Source: Sphingomonadales bacterium (GTDB lineage Bacteria; Pseudomonadota; Alphaproteobacteria; Sphingomonadales; Sphingomonadaceae). Taken from it: 43,739 nt of DNA. Shown in pieces: positions 1-9,348 of this stretch. The stretch covers positions 1-43,739 of the forward strand of contig SBGG01000077.1 in assembly GCA_006226685.1 (NCBI GenBank). The letters are read 5' to 3'. Below the pieces are notes generated by a model. The model saw nothing but the letters and a program-made list of their open reading frames with translations. It ran no database searches and was not told where the DNA came from. The translations under genes were made by a program, and so were the position numbers. The stretch's first letter is position 1, and every line of letters starts with the position of its first letter.

Positions 1-89
1 ACATCCGGTTTTGCCCCCAAACCCACGCCTAGCAAAATCAAATACTTACCAGCTCGCGTTCCCTGCGTGTTCCGCCGGCACTGTTCAAC

Positions 90-1475
90 TTGGGCGAGGG
101 AACGCCCACGCCGGAAGAATTATCGCCTCAGCAGGTGAAGAACGCCGAGGCGATGGCTCGCCTCGCCGACCGGATGAACTCCGACAATTCGGCGCAGGAA
201 GGGCCGCAGGGCTTTGAAGCGTCAGTCCACAAGATCAAGGAGCAGGTGCTGCCGCGCCTGCTGGAGCGTGTCGATCCGGAAGCCGCTGCCACGCTGACCA
301 AGGAGGAACTCGCCGAGGAGTTTCGCCCGATCATCATGGAGGTTCTGGCGGAGCTGAAGCTCACGCTCAACCGGCGTGAACAGTTCGCGCTGGAAAAGGT
401 GCTGGTCGACGAACTGCTCGGCCTTGGCCCGCTAGAGGAACTGATCAACGACCCCGACATCAGCGATATCATGGTCAATGGGCCGTTGCAGACCTATATC
501 GAAAAAAAGGGCAAATTGCAGCTCGCGCCGATCCAGTCTCGCGATGAGGAGCATCTGTTCCAGATCGCTCAGCGCATCGTTAACAAGGTCGGCCGCCGGG
601 TCGACCAGACCACACCGCTGGCCGATGCCCGTCTGCCCGACGGTAGCCGCGTCAACGTGATCGTGCCGCCGCTCTCGCTGCGCGGCACCGCCATTTCGAT
701 TCGTAAATTCTCAGCCAAACCGATCACGCTCGACAATCTCGCCCAATGGGGCGCGATGAGCGACAAGATGTGCACCACGCTGAAGATCGCCGGCGCCTGC
801 CGCATGAACATCGTCATTTCCGGCGGTACCGGCTCGGGCAAGACGACGATGCTCAATGCCCTGTCGAAAATGATCGATCCGGGCGAACGTGTGCTGACGA
901 TCGAAGACGCGGCCGAACTTCGCCTGCAACAGCCGCACTGGCTGCCGCTTGAAACGCGCCCGGCCAATCTTGAAGGGCAAGGCGCAATCACCATCGGCGA
1001 TCTGGTTAAAAACGCCCTGCGTATGCGCCCGGACCGCATCATCCTCGGCGAAATTCGTGGCGCGGAATGTTTCGACCTTCTCGCCGCGATGAACACCGGC
1101 CATGACGGCTCCATGTGTACGCTCCACTCCAACAGTCCGCGTGAATGCCTCGGCCGTATGGAGAATATGATCCTGATGGGCGACATCAAGATCCCGAAGG
1201 AGGCGATTTCGAAGCAGATCGCCGATTCGGTCGACCTGATCGTACAGGTGAAGCGCCTGCGCGACGGGTCCCGCCGCGTCACCAACATCACCGAGGTGAT
1301 CGGCATGGAGGGTGAAGTCATCGTTACCCAGGAATTGTTCAAGTTCGAATATCTCTCCGAAGATAATGACGGGAAGATCGTCGGCGAATATCGATCGATG
1401 GGCCTGCGCCCCTATACGCTGGAAAAGGCGCGCAGCTTCGGCTTCGATCAGGCTCTGCTCGAAGCCTGCCTGTAA
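90..1475 (+). CDS. cpaF: CpaF-family Flp/Tad pilus assembly ATPase
   Basis: This is a secretion-type ATPase that powers assembly of Flp/Tad pili at the cytoplasmic face of the inner membrane. The Walker A motif GGTGSGKT is clear in mid-protein. It is followed by the acidic Walker B region (RPDRIILGEIRG) and the His-containing stretch TGHDGSMCTLHSNSP typical of CpaF/VirB11-like proteins. The C-terminus (RPYTLEKARSFGFDQALLEACL region) is intact. The start is uncertain. The frame is closed by a TAG at 30–32. The first possible starts are CTG/TTG codons (TTG at 90) without a good ribosome binding site, and an ATG lies at 153. Relatives usually carry about 60 more N-terminal residues, so the true start may be further down or the 5' end may be altered. 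The usual partners tadB/tadC do not follow; a transporter does. Family assignment is secure. Confidence 0.93.
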   Translation: MGEGTPTPEELSPQQVKNAEAMARLADRMNSDNSAQEGPQGFEASVHKIKEQVLPRLLERVDPEAAATLTKEELAEEFRPIIMEVLAELKLTLNRREQFALEKVLVDELLGLGPLEELINDPDISDIMVNGPLQTYIEKKGKLQLAPIQSRDEEHLFQIAQRIVNKVGRRVDQTTPLADARLPDGSRVNVIVPPLSLRGTAISIRKFSAKPITLDNLAQWGAMSDKMCTTLKIAGACRMNIVISGGTGSGKTTMLNALSKMIDPGERVLTIEDAAELRLQQPHWLPLETRPANLEGQGAITIGDLVKNALRMRPDRIILGEIRGAECFDLLAAMNTGHDGSMCTLHSNSPRECLGRMENMILMGDIKIPKEAISKQIADSVDLIVQVKRLRDGSRRVTNITEVIGMEGEVIVTQELFKFEYLSEDNDGKIVGEYRSMGLRPYTLEKARSFGFDQALLEACL

Positions 1476-1533
1476 TGGCGGGCGGCCTCGGGCTGCGCGC
1501 ATGATCATCCGCCCGATGGCGGACCGCATCTTT

Positions 1534-1554
1534 GGTGCAACGCACCATTGCACC
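1534..1554. terminator. Inverted repeat after cpaF, possible terminator
   Basis: The arms GGTGCAA (1534–1540) and TTGCACC (1548–1554) form a 7-bp stem in the 106-base gap between cpaF and the next gene. A competing shorter stem, GGTGC/GCACC, lies within it. No T-run follows, so this is at best a weak or factor-assisted terminator. Confidence 0.25.
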
Positions 1555-1581
1555 CGGGGGCAGGATCGCTAAAGCAGGGCC

Positions 1582-2511
1582 ATGCCCCCCGCCCCGACCC
1601 CACAGCATCAAGAGGCTCGCCCGCTTTATGCGATAACGCTGCGCCTGCTGGCGATGCTGGCTTTCTCGATCAGTTTCGCCTGCGTGAAGCTGACCACCGA
1701 CCGGGGTGTGCATCTGATCGAGACGGCATTTTACAGGCAACTTTTCGCTTTGCCGGTCGCGCTGGTCAGCGTGATGCTCGGTCCGGGCCTCGCCAGTCTG
1801 CGCACTTCTCATATCGGCCTGCACGCAAGCCGGACCGCCGTGGGTGCAACCGGCATGATCGTCAATTTCTGGGCAATCGCGCTGCTGCCTCTCGCCGAGG
1901 CGATGACCATCGGTTTTTCGGTACCGCTGTTCGCAACCATTCTCGCGGCTATTTTTCTGGGCGAGCGACCGGGCATTCACCGTTGGGGGGCGGTGCTGAT
2001 CGGCTTTATCGGTGTCATCGTCATCATCAATCCGGGCGCAGGTTCCACGGATATGCCCGCTTTCGGCATCGGCGTAGCGATTACCGGCGCGATACTGACC
2101 TCGATCGTATCGCTGCTGCTCCGCCAGATCGGACGCACCGAACCGCCGACGACCACGGTTTTCTATTTCGCCGCCCTCTCCCTGCCACCACTCGCCATTG
2201 CGATGCTGTTTTACGGTCAGGCCCATGACATGACGAGTTGGCTACTCCTGCTCCTCATGGGAATCGCGGGAGGCATCGGACAGCTTCTCATCACGGCCGC
2301 GCTACGCTGGGGCCCCGTCTCACTGGTCCTTCCGATGGATTATTCGACCCTGCTCTGGTCAACCCTGTTCGGCTGGCTGCTGTGGAACAACTGGCCGGGC
2401 AACGCGACTTGGGTCGGCGCCGGTATCATCGCGGGAAGCAGCCTCTACATCACCTGGCGAGAGCGGGTCCGTCACCGCAACATGGTGAACCGCGGCGCGT
2501 CAGTTAATTGA
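1582..2511 (+). CDS. DMT-family (EamA) transporter
   Basis: This is an integral inner-membrane permease of the drug/metabolite transporter superfamily. Its 309 residues are mostly hydrophobic, with about ten predicted helices in two EamA repeats (roughly residues 10–145 and 155–295). An internal feature of the family is the short motif around FLGERPGIHRWGAVLIGFIGV at the end of the first repeat. The substrate cannot be read from sequence; relatives export amino acids, metabolites or drugs. The ATG at 1582 is the first start that keeps the full first helix. The 3' end overlaps the convergent gene on the minus strand by 8 bases, so both genes end within each other. Confidence 0.85.
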   Translation: MPPAPTPQHQEARPLYAITLRLLAMLAFSISFACVKLTTDRGVHLIETAFYRQLFALPVALVSVMLGPGLASLRTSHIGLHASRTAVGATGMIVNFWAIALLPLAEAMTIGFSVPLFATILAAIFLGERPGIHRWGAVLIGFIGVIVIINPGAGSTDMPAFGIGVAITGAILTSIVSLLLRQIGRTEPPTTTVFYFAALSLPPLAIAMLFYGQAHDMTSWLLLLLMGIAGGIGQLLITAALRWGPVSLVLPMDYSTLLWSTLFGWLLWNNWPGNATWVGAGIIAGSSLYITWRERVRHRNMVNRGASVN

Positions 2512-3145
2512 CGCGGTAAACCAGCACCAGATTATTGGTGGGCATTTCATGGCGCCCCGCACGGATCAGTCCATGGCCGGACGCGACCCGGTCCAGATCC
2601 TCTGCCGACCGAATGCCGAAGCGCGGATCCATGGCGCGCAGTTGCCCATCAAAAGCGCGATTGCCGGGCGCGGTATCAACCGCCGCCTCCAGAAACGGCC
2701 CATAGAGGATCAGAGGCGCGCCCTCCGCGAGCAGACGCCCTGCCCCGGCGAACAGACCGAGCGTAGCCTCCCATGGGCTGATATGCACCATATTGGCGCA
2801 AAAGATCGCATCGGCGCTCGCAATCGGCCAATCACCCGACGCCGCATCAAGGGCAAGCGGGGCACCGATATTGGACAGCGCACCCTCCCCCTCCGTCCAC
2901 GCCGCGATGGATTCCCGTGACAGGGGATCGGGATCGGACGGTTGCCAGAATATCCCGGGGAAAAGTCGCGCAAAATGAATGGCATGTTCCCCCGAACCGC
3001 TCGCCACCTCCAGAACCATACCCGAGACGGGCAGTTCCCGCGCCAGCACTGCGGCGATGGCATCGCGATTGCGATGCGTGGCGGGTGCGTGCCGCCGTGC
3101 ATCCTGCGCCTCCGCGCGCGCCAGCCATGGACGTTCTCCCGTCAT
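2504..3145 (-). CDS. DUF938 SAM-methyltransferase-like protein
   Basis: This is a 213-residue protein of the DUF938 family, which has the fold of class I SAM-dependent methyltransferases. It shows the family opening (RRHAPATHRNRDAI), a motif I glycine-rich loop (VLEVASGSGEHAIHFA, about residues 43–58) and the central DAIFCANMVHISPW segment. The substrate is unknown for the family. It ends inside the convergent transporter gene. The ATG at 3145 is preceded on the minus strand by a purine-rich GAAGGAGG sequence, a good ribosome binding site. It probably shares a transcript with the small membrane methyltransferase-like gene just upstream at 3644, 22 bases away. Confidence 0.85.
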   Translation of the reverse strand: MTGERPWLARAEAQDARRHAPATHRNRDAIAAVLARELPVSGMVLEVASGSGEHAIHFARLFPGIFWQPSDPDPLSRESIAAWTEGEGALSNIGAPLALDAASGDWPIASADAIFCANMVHISPWEATLGLFAGAGRLLAEGAPLILYGPFLEAAVDTAPGNRAFDGQLRAMDPRFGIRSAEDLDRVASGHGLIRAGRHEMPTNNLVLVYRVN

Positions 3146-3167
3146 GCTTCCTCCTTCGAGACTCGCC

Positions 3168-3644
3168 CTATATCCATCGCCTCACCTTCGCCTGATAGGC
3201 ACGATAGGGATCGCCGAACTTGCCTTCCAGATAGCGTTCCTCACGCGCGATCACCTGTATCCTGATGACCAGAAGCACAGGCGGCAACAGGATCAAGGCA
3301 CCAGGGCTGGCCAGCAGGACGGCAACCCCGACATAGAGCAAGGCCATGCCCAGATAGATCGGATTGCGGCTATAGGCATAAATACCGCGCTCTATAATGG
3401 CACGCGTCGTTTTCCATGGCTCTGGATTGACCCGTTCGCGCAGGAAGCACCACAGAGCAGCGATCAGGATCAGACCGCTCGCCCCGATCAGCACGGCCGT
3501 CCCACCAAAACGCAGCGTTTGCGACAGCGGCAGGCTCCACCCCGTCAACCAATCGATTCCCCATCCCGCCAGAAAGAAGGTGAGGAAAATGATCGGCGGC
3601 GGCACCAGTACCCGCGGACTATCGGCATCGGCCTTCCAGAACAT
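3168..3644 (-). CDS. Isoprenylcysteine carboxyl methyltransferase-family membrane protein
   Basis: This small integral membrane protein has about four hydrophobic segments and the C-terminal signature of the ICMT/PEMT family (YAYSRNPIYLGMALLY, then a REERYLEGKFGDPYRAYQAKVRRW tail). Bacterial members methylate lipids or unknown small molecules, so the substrate here is not known. I place the start at the ATG at 3644 because GGAGGA (3651–3656 on the minus strand) lies six bases upstream. The ATG at 3650 abuts that site, and longer versions begin within untranslated-looking sequence. It is followed closely by the DUF938 gene on the same strand, so the two are probably cotranscribed. Confidence 0.82.
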   Translation of the reverse strand: MFWKADADSPRVLVPPPIIFLTFFLAGWGIDWLTGWSLPLSQTLRFGGTAVLIGASGLILIAALWCFLRERVNPEPWKTTRAIIERGIYAYSRNPIYLGMALLYVGVAVLLASPGALILLPPVLLVIRIQVIAREERYLEGKFGDPYRAYQAKVRRWI

Positions 3645-3674
3645 CGCCATTCCTCCGGTGGCGGACATTAGGGC

Positions 3675-3700
3675 ACGGGTCTGATTCAATCAAACCCCGT
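3675..3700. repeat. Imperfect palindrome between gcvPB and the ICMT-like gene
   Basis: ACGGGTCTGATT (3675–3686) faces AATCAAACCCCGT (3688–3700) with one central base, pairing along about 11 positions if G·U pairs are allowed. It sits 46 bases past the gcvPB stop and 31 bases before the ICMT-like start. It could therefore end the gcv transcript or be an operator for the next gene. No T-run is present. Confidence 0.35.
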
Positions 3701-3746
3701 ACCCCTTGTCGGTTCGGCGCCGCTTTGGCCAGCAACATAGATGCGG

Positions 3747-5330
3747 CTATTCGGCGGCCTCTTCCAGCTCCGGCTCTTCCCACACCAGCACCGGTTTGCG
3801 TGCGGCCAGCGTCTCATCGAGACGACGCCGCGGCGCATACCAGGGCGCTCCCTTAAGGGACTCATCGCCCGCCTTTGCCCGTTCGGCCACGCTGCGCAAC
3901 GCCATGATGAACTGATCGAGCGCCGCCTTGCTTTCGGTCTCGGTCGGTTCGATCAGCATCGCCCCATGGACAACCAGCGGGAAATAGACGGTCATCGGGT
4001 GATAGCCTTCGTCGATCAGCCCCTTGGCAATATCGAGGGTCGAGAAGCCCTCGGCGACATTCTTGTCGCTGAACAACGCCTCATGCATGCAGGGACCGCT
4101 GGCCGCAAAGGGCGCATCCAGCACATCCTCAAGGCTGCGCAGCACATAATTGGCGTTGAGCACAGCATCCTCGGCCACCTGCCGCAGTCCGTCCGCGCCG
4201 TGGGAGAGGATATAGGCAAGCGCGCGGGTATACATGCCCATCTGGCCATGAAAAGCGACCATGCGCCCGAAGCTGCTGCCGTGATGCTCCCCGGCATTTT
4301 CTTCCTCGATCAGTGCAAAACCGCCATCGGCCCGCTTCTCCACGAAAGGCAGTGGCGCGAAGGGCGCGAGCGCCTCCGACAACACGACCGGCCCGCTGCC
4401 CGGGCCGCCGCCGCCATGGGGGGTGGAGAAGGTCTTGTGCAGGTTGATGTGCATCGCATCGACGCCGAGGTCGCCCGGCCGCACCCGGCCGACGATCGCG
4501 TTGAAATTGGCGCCATCGCAATAGACGAAGCCACCGGCGTCATGCACCGAGTCGGCGATCTGCTTCAGTTCGCGTTCGAACAGACCGCACGTATTGGGGT
4601 TGGTAATCATCACGCCCGCGACATCGGGGCCGAGGCGGGCCTCCAGCGCGGCCACGTCCACGCGCCCATCCGGGGTCGCCGGAATATTTTCGACCTTATA
4701 TCCGCAAAAAGCCGCCGTCGCCGGATTGGTGCCATGCGCGCTGGCGGGCACGAGGATGACCGAACGCGCATCGCCGCGCGCCTCCAGCGCCGCGCGGATG
4801 GAGAGCAAACCACATAGTTCGCCATGTGCACCCGCCTTCGGACTCATCGCCACCGCCTTCATGCCGGTGAGGGTGATGAGCCATTCGCCCAGTTCGTGAA
4901 TGACGGCCAGCGCGCCCTGCACGGTCGCGACCGGCTGCAACGGGTGGACATCGGCGAACCCGGGCAGGCGCGCCACCTTCTCATTGAGCCGCGGATTATG
5001 TTTCATCGTGCAGCTTCCCAACGGGAAAAGGCCGAGATCGATCGCATAATTCTGGCGCGACAGGCGGGTATAATGGCGCACCGTTTCCTGCTCTGAAAGG
5101 CCCGGCAGGCCGATCTCTCCGCCCCGCTCCAGACCACCAAGACGACTGGTGACGGCGGGTGCCGGTTCCAGATCGACGCCGGTACGGTCGGCCGAACCGA
5201 TTTCGAAGATCAGCGGCTCCTCCAGCATCAGCGCACGATTGCCGGTCGCCGTGGGCGGCAGGCCCGCCGCATTCGATCCTGCTGCATCCGCCTGCATTTC
5301 CGGGCGCCACCCGCTCTGATTGACGGTCAT
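3747..5330 (-). CDS. gcvPB: Glycine dehydrogenase (decarboxylating) subunit 2, P-protein beta chain
   Basis: This is the PLP-carrying half of the split P-protein. With GcvPA it decarboxylates glycine and passes the aminomethyl group to lipoyl-GcvH. The PLP lysine is in [18 protein letters not shown] (about K299, counted from the chosen start), and the upstream [11 protein letters not shown] and [10 protein letters not shown] motifs are intact. The length of 527 residues is normal. The start at 5330 is chosen because GGAGG lies just upstream and the ATG overlaps the gcvPA stop as ATGA; a longer frame to 5357 has no such support. It is the last gene of the gcv operon and is presumably controlled by the glycine riboswitch at 9068–9262. 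Confidence 0.96.
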   Translation of the reverse strand: MTVNQSGWRPEMQADAAGSNAAGLPPTATGNRALMLEEPLIFEIGSADRTGVDLEPAPAVTSRLGGLERGGEIGLPGLSEQETVRHYTRLSRQNYAIDLGLFPLGSCTMKHNPRLNEKVARLPGFADVHPLQPVATVQGALAVIHELGEWLITLTGMKAVAMSPKAGAHGELCGLLSIRAALEARGDARSVILVPASAHGTNPATAAFCGYKVENIPATPDGRVDVAALEARLGPDVAGVMITNPNTCGLFERELKQIADSVHDAGGFVYCDGANFNAIVGRVRPGDLGVDAMHINLHKTFSTPHGGGGPGSGPVVLSEALAPFAPLPFVEKRADGGFALIEEENAGEHHGSSFGRMVAFHGQMGMYTRALAYILSHGADGLRQVAEDAVLNANYVLRSLEDVLDAPFAASGPCMHEALFSDKNVAEGFSTLDIAKGLIDEGYHPMTVYFPLVVHGAMLIEPTETESKAALDQFIMALRSVAERAKAGDESLKGAPWYAPRRRLDETLAARKPVLVWEEPELEEAAE

Positions 5331-6685
5331 GCCAGCACCTCCTTCAAACCCGCGCACAGCGCGTCCATATCCTCGTCCGTCACTGTCTCGGTCACCGCGA
5401 CGACAAGGCCGCCCGCAAGGCCCGCCTCATCGGGGTAGAGCCGCCCCAGCGACACGCCCGCAAGAATGCCGCGATCGGCCAGACGGCGCGCCACCTCCCG
5501 CGCATCCTTCTCAAGGATCAGCGTGAATTCGTTGAAAAAGCGGTCGTTCATCAGCCGAATACCGGGAACGGCGGCCAGCTTCTCCGCCGCCTGCACCGCG
5601 CGGGCATGGTTGAGCATTGCGAGATCGCGCAGGCCCTTTTCGCCCAGCAAGGTCATGTGGATGCTGAACGCCAGCGCACACAGGCCCGAATTGGTGCAGA
5701 TGTTGGAGGTCGCCTTTTCGCGCCGGATATGCTGCTCGCGGGTCGAAAGCGTCAGCACGAAGCCGCGCTTGCCTTCCGCATCCACCGTTTCGCCGGTGAG
5801 GCGACCGGGCATCTGCCGCACATATTTCTGCTTGGTCGCGAACAGGCCGAGATAAGGCCCGCCAAACTGAAGCCCCACGCCGAGCGACTGGCCTTCCCCC
5901 ACGACGATATCCGCACCCATGGAACCCGGCGCCTGTATCGCGCCCAGCGCCACCGGCTCCGTCACCACCGCGATCAGCAGCGCGCCGACCTCATGCGCCT
6001 TCTCCGCCAGCGCCGACAAGTCGCTGATCCGGCCCAATATATCGGGATATTGCACGACGACACAGCTCACATCCTTGTCGAGCGCGGCGATCAGCGCCTC
6101 TTCATCGCCCGCCGCATCAAAAGCCGGTGCGCTGTGGACCAGATCGTCACCGGTGAAGCGCGCCATGGTCTGCGCGACGCTGACATAATGCGGGTGAAGC
6201 CCGGAAGAGAGCAGCGCCCGGCCACGTTTGGTGATCCGCCGCGCCATGCTGATCGCTTCCCAGCAGGCGGTCGAGCCGTCATACATGGAGGCATTGGCAA
6301 CATCGCAGCCGAAGAGCCGCGCGACCTGCGTCTGGAACTCGAACAGCATCTGCAGCGTGCCCTGCGCGATTTCCGGCTGATAGGGCGTATAAGCGGTCAG
6401 AAACTCGCCGCGCTGGATCAGGTGATCGACGCTGGCCGGCACATGATGGCGATAGGCCCCCGCGCCGAGGAAGAAAGGCGCATCGCCAGCCGCCAGATTG
6501 CGGCGCGAAAGCGCGGTCATATGACGCTCGACCGCCAGTTCGGAGGCATGGTCAGGCAGGCCCGCAATTGTGCCGGAAAGACGTGCCTGCGCAGGCACAT
6601 CAATGAACAAGTCGTCAATGCTCTCGGCACCGATCCGGTCAAGCATCGCGCGCCGGTCGGCATCGGTCAGGGGAAGGTAACGCAT
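5327..6685 (-). CDS. gcvPA: Glycine dehydrogenase (decarboxylating) subunit 1, P-protein alpha chain
   Basis: This is the non-PLP half of the two-gene P-protein and forms the active heterotetramer with GcvPB. The family opening ([15 protein letters not shown]), the [19 protein letters not shown] segment and the [22 protein letters not shown] stretch are all readable. The 452 residues match the family length. Its ATG overlaps the stop of the upstream methyltransferase gene (TGATG), and its own stop overlaps the gcvPB start (ATGA), so translation of the three genes is probably coupled. The split P-protein is the usual form in many alphaproteobacteria and Gram-positive bacteria, in contrast to the single 950-residue GcvP of enterics. 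Confidence 0.96.
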   Translation of the reverse strand: MRYLPLTDADRRAMLDRIGAESIDDLFIDVPAQARLSGTIAGLPDHASELAVERHMTALSRRNLAAGDAPFFLGAGAYRHHVPASVDHLIQRGEFLTAYTPYQPEIAQGTLQMLFEFQTQVARLFGCDVANASMYDGSTACWEAISMARRITKRGRALLSSGLHPHYVSVAQTMARFTGDDLVHSAPAFDAAGDEEALIAALDKDVSCVVVQYPDILGRISDLSALAEKAHEVGALLIAVVTEPVALGAIQAPGSMGADIVVGEGQSLGVGLQFGGPYLGLFATKQKYVRQMPGRLTGETVDAEGKRGFVLTLSTREQHIRREKATSNICTNSGLCALAFSIHMTLLGEKGLRDLAMLNHARAVQAAEKLAAVPGIRLMNDRFFNEFTLILEKDAREVARRLADRGILAGVSLGRLYPDEAGLAGGLVVAVTETVTDEDMDALCAGLKEVLA

Positions 6686-7455
6686 CAGCCCTCTTTCTTC
6701 ATGGAAAATCGCAGGCGCACATAATCGGCGCGCCAGATATCGTCTTCGCCCAGCATATCGACAGGCAGGCGTTTCGCCGCCGCCTGCACCAGTTCTTCAC
6801 GCTGATCCTCGGGCACGCCGACCACATCCATCAACCCGGTGCGGAAGGTATGAAACCAGCCTTCCGGTCCGGCAGGCAGGGGCGTCGGCCGGTCGATCAG
6901 GCGCGCTTCGATACCGGTAAAACCGGCGGCCGCGTAAATGCCGCCGAACGCTTCAGGCGTCGGATACCATTGCAGATCATGACCCGGCAGCACATAGCCG
7001 CGCGCGGCCAGTTCCTCGTTGAGCGCGCGGCGCAAGCGGGCGACATTGCCGGCCCCGCCCATCTCGCCGACAAAACAACCGCCCGGCTTCAGCGCCCTGA
7101 ACACACCCGCCGCTACCTCCGCAGCATCCAGCATCCAGTGCAACGCGGCATTGGAAAACACCGCATCGAACTGTCCTTCGAAGGACAGGGCCTGACCATC
7201 TGCAACCACGGCATTGATACCCCTCGCCCGGGCGGCGGCGACCATAGCCTGAGACGCATCGACCGCCACGACCTTCGCACCGGCATCGATCAGCGCCTGT
7301 GTCAATGTGCCGTCACCGCATCCCAGATCGAGAATTTCCTCTCCGGGTTGCGGCGCGAGCAGTTCAACCACCGGCAGCCCCAGCGCGGGGACAAACGCCC
7401 CGTTGCGCCCATAATCGGACGCATCCCAGATGCTGGACCGGTTCGGTGCGATCAC
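6685..7455 (-). CDS. Class I SAM-dependent methyltransferase inside the gcv operon
   Basis: This 256-residue Rossmann-fold methyltransferase has motif [17 protein letters not shown] (about residues 40–55), the acidic motif [13 protein letters not shown] and a motif IV region ([14 protein letters not shown]). The ALHWML pattern and the overall layout resemble the trans-aconitate methyltransferase/ubiE-like group, but the substrate cannot be assigned. It starts with GTG overlapping the gcvH stop (GTGA) and ends overlapping the gcvPA start (TGATG). It is therefore physically locked into the glycine cleavage operon and must be transcribed under the riboswitch. A role in one-carbon use or in disposing of a glycine-pathway by-product is inference only. 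Confidence 0.88.
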   Translation of the reverse strand: MIAPNRSSIWDASDYGRNGAFVPALGLPVVELLAPQPGEEILDLGCGDGTLTQALIDAGAKVVAVDASQAMVAAARARGINAVVADGQALSFEGQFDAVFSNAALHWMLDAAEVAAGVFRALKPGGCFVGEMGGAGNVARLRRALNEELAARGYVLPGHDLQWYPTPEAFGGIYAAAGFTGIEARLIDRPTPLPAGPEGWFHTFRTGLMDVVGVPEDQREELVQAAAKRLPVDMLGEDDIWRADYVRLRFSMKKEG

Positions 7456-7823
7456 AGGCTGGCCACGAACTTTTCGTAAGCGCTTTCGTTCATCAGCGTT
7501 TCGAGCTCGGAAGCGTCGGACAGGCGTAGTTTGAAGAACCAGCCTTCTTCCTCGGCATCGCTGTTGACGAGAGCCGGTTCGCCTTCCAGCGCGCCGTTCA
7601 CCTCGATTACCTCACCCGAAACCGGGGAATAGACATCCGACGCGGCCTTGACCGATTCGACCACCGCCGCATCGCCGCCCTTGTCGAAGCTCTTGCCCTC
7701 TTCCGGCAGCTCAACGAACACGATGTCGCCAAGCTGTTCCTGCGCATAGTTGGTGATGCCCACAGTGGCGACATCGCCATCCACCTCGATCCACTCATGA
7801 TCCTCGGTGAAATAACGGCTCAT
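7452..7823 (-). CDS. gcvH: Glycine cleavage system H protein
   Basis: This lipoyl carrier shuttles the aminomethyl intermediate between the P, T and L proteins. The lipoylation motif [12 protein letters not shown] is present with the lysine at about residue 59, and the N-terminal [11 protein letters not shown] and [16 protein letters not shown] blocks are typical. At 123 residues it is of normal length. The gene starts 26 bases after the gcvT stop. Its stop codon overlaps the GTG of the methyltransferase gene. No L-protein (lipoamide dehydrogenase) gene is in the window; it is usually shared with other dehydrogenases. Confidence 0.97.
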   Translation of the reverse strand: MSRYFTEDHEWIEVDGDVATVGITNYAQEQLGDIVFVELPEEGKSFDKGGDAAVVESVKAASDVYSPVSGEVIEVNGALEGEPALVNSDAEEEGWFFKLRLSDASELETLMNESAYEKFVASL

Positions 7824-7849
7824 AAAATGCTCCCTGTTGCTGGATGGAA

Positions 7850-8998
7850 TCAGGATTTCTGACGATGATAATGGTGGGGCACGAACGGCATCGGGGCGAC
7901 GGTGGCCGCGATCCGCTTACCCCGCACCTCTATTTCCAGTGCGGTGCCGATCGCTGCATGGGCCGCATCGACCCATCCCATCGCAATCGGTGCGCCAAGG
8001 CTGGGTGCGAACCCCCCTGAGGTAATGGTGCCGACGCGGGTTTTTCCGACGAAAATCTCCGCCCCCTCGCGCGCGGGCAAACGCCCCTCGATCGTCAGGC
8101 CGACCCGGCGGACCGGAGCACCTTCGGCCAGCTCCTTCGCCACGCGCGCATAGCCGATGAACCCGCCTTCCTCGCGGCGGCGCTTCAGGATTGCAAAGCC
8201 GAGATCCGCGCCGATCACGCTGATATCCGGCGTCAGGTCGTGACCATAAAGCGGCAATCCGGCCTCCAGACGCAGCGAATCCCGCGCGCCCAGACCGATG
8301 GGCTTCACCTCGTCCATCGCGCAGAGCGCATCGGCGAAGGCGGCGGCCGCTTCCGCAGGCAGGCTGATCTCATAACCGTCCTCACCCGTATAGCCCGAAC
8401 GGCTGACCCAGAGCGGATGACCATTCCATGTGAAGGCCGCGCATTGCATGAAGAAAAGCCGGTCGACTCCGGGCACGATCCGCGCCAGCGCCATCGCCGC
8501 TTCCGGCCCTTGCAGCGCCAGCAGCGCGGCCTCATCCATCAGGTTGATCGTGATTTCATCGGGAAACTGATCGAGCAGCCAGGCAATGTCATCATATTTG
8601 GTCGCGCCATTGACGACCATGTAGATATCATCCGGCCGCCGCGAGACCATCAGGTCATCCAATATGCCGCCCTCTTCATCGAGCAGCATCGAATAACGCT
8701 GCCGCCCGACGCCGAGCGAGGCAATGCTCGCCGGGATGATCGCTTCCAGTGCAGCATCCAGCCCTTCGCCGGTCAGCGAAAGCTGCCCCATATGGCTGAC
8801 GTCGAACAGCCCGGCATGGTCGCGGGTCCACAGATGCTCCGCCATGATGCCTTCATATTGAATCGGCATATGATAACCGGCGAAGCCGACCATGCGCGCA
8901 CCCTTTGCGCGGTGCCACCCATCGAGCGGCAATTCCTGCAACGGCAATTCCTCGACCGCATCATCTTCAACGAAATTCGGGTCTTGCGGGCCACTCAT
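7850..8998 (-). CDS. gcvT: Glycine cleavage system T protein, aminomethyltransferase
   Basis: This folate-binding enzyme releases ammonia and forms 5,10-methylene-tetrahydrofolate from the aminomethyl group held on GcvH. It shows the [18 protein letters not shown] opening, the DVSHMGQ motif, the [13 protein letters not shown] block and the [16 protein letters not shown] block of the family. The start at 8998 has a GGAG about eight bases upstream. The N-terminus carries some 25 extra acidic residues ([16 protein letters not shown]) before the usual beginning. It is the first gene of the operon, 70 bases downstream of the riboswitch aptamers. Confidence 0.97.
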   Translation of the reverse strand: MSGPQDPNFVEDDAVEELPLQELPLDGWHRAKGARMVGFAGYHMPIQYEGIMAEHLWTRDHAGLFDVSHMGQLSLTGEGLDAALEAIIPASIASLGVGRQRYSMLLDEEGGILDDLMVSRRPDDIYMVVNGATKYDDIAWLLDQFPDEITINLMDEAALLALQGPEAAMALARIVPGVDRLFFMQCAAFTWNGHPLWVSRSGYTGEDGYEISLPAEAAAAFADALCAMDEVKPIGLGARDSLRLEAGLPLYGHDLTPDISVIGADLGFAILKRRREEGGFIGYARVAKELAEGAPVRRVGLTIEGRLPAREGAEIFVGKTRVGTITSGGFAPSLGAPIAMGWVDAAHAAIGTALEIEVRGKRIAATVAPMPFVPHHYHRQKS

Positions 8999-9067
8999 GC
9001 TGATACTCCGTAATCATGTGGAGACGAAAATGGGGACGCGGAACGCGCCGATATTCCGTCACCCCCT

Positions 9068-9262
9068 CTGTCACGGAACCTGAGAGCTTTGACCCTGCCG
9101 TCCACTATGGGCAACGGCGGGGCTTACCCCTTCGGTGGGACGGAAACCCGTCCGCTTTCCAGAGTGCCCATTCAGAATGCGGTCCCTTGGCCTGAGAGAT
9201 TCCGGGGCGGTTGCTCCTTCGGCGGCCAATCCCGGAAACCCGGTTTCGGCGCTCTCCCGCAT
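9068..9262 (-). promoter_or_regulatory. Tandem glycine riboswitch in the gcvT leader
   Basis: On the minus strand the leader holds two glycine aptamers in series. The first has GCGGGAGAGCGCC (near 9260–9248), then GCCGAAGGAGCAA and finally ATCTCTCAGG (down to about 9191). The second has CTCTGGAAAG (near 9164), ACCGAAGGGGTAAG (near 9136–9123) and AGCTCTCAGG (near 9088–9079). The CCGAAGG and CTCTCAGG pairs are the conserved cores of the gcvT riboswitch class, in which glycine binding normally turns expression on. About 70 bases separate the second aptamer from the gcvT start, leaving room for an expression platform that I cannot resolve by eye. Confidence 0.93.
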
Positions 9263-9299
9263 TCTGACCGCGCCGAATCCTCGCCGCGGAGACAAGCAA

Positions 9300-9328
9300 G
9301 CCTTTGCCGAAAGCGGGAAGACTGTCAA
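9300..9328 (-). promoter_or_regulatory. Probable promoter of the gcv operon
   Basis: On the minus strand a consensus -35 box TTGACA (9328–9323) is followed after 17 bases by a weak -10 candidate, AAAGGC (9305–9300). Transcription would begin about 30 bases before the first glycine aptamer, which is the expected arrangement. The -10 match is poor, which is common in alphaproteobacteria. Confidence 0.45.
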
Positions 9329-9348
9329 TCGGCTCTGTGCCGGTTCGA

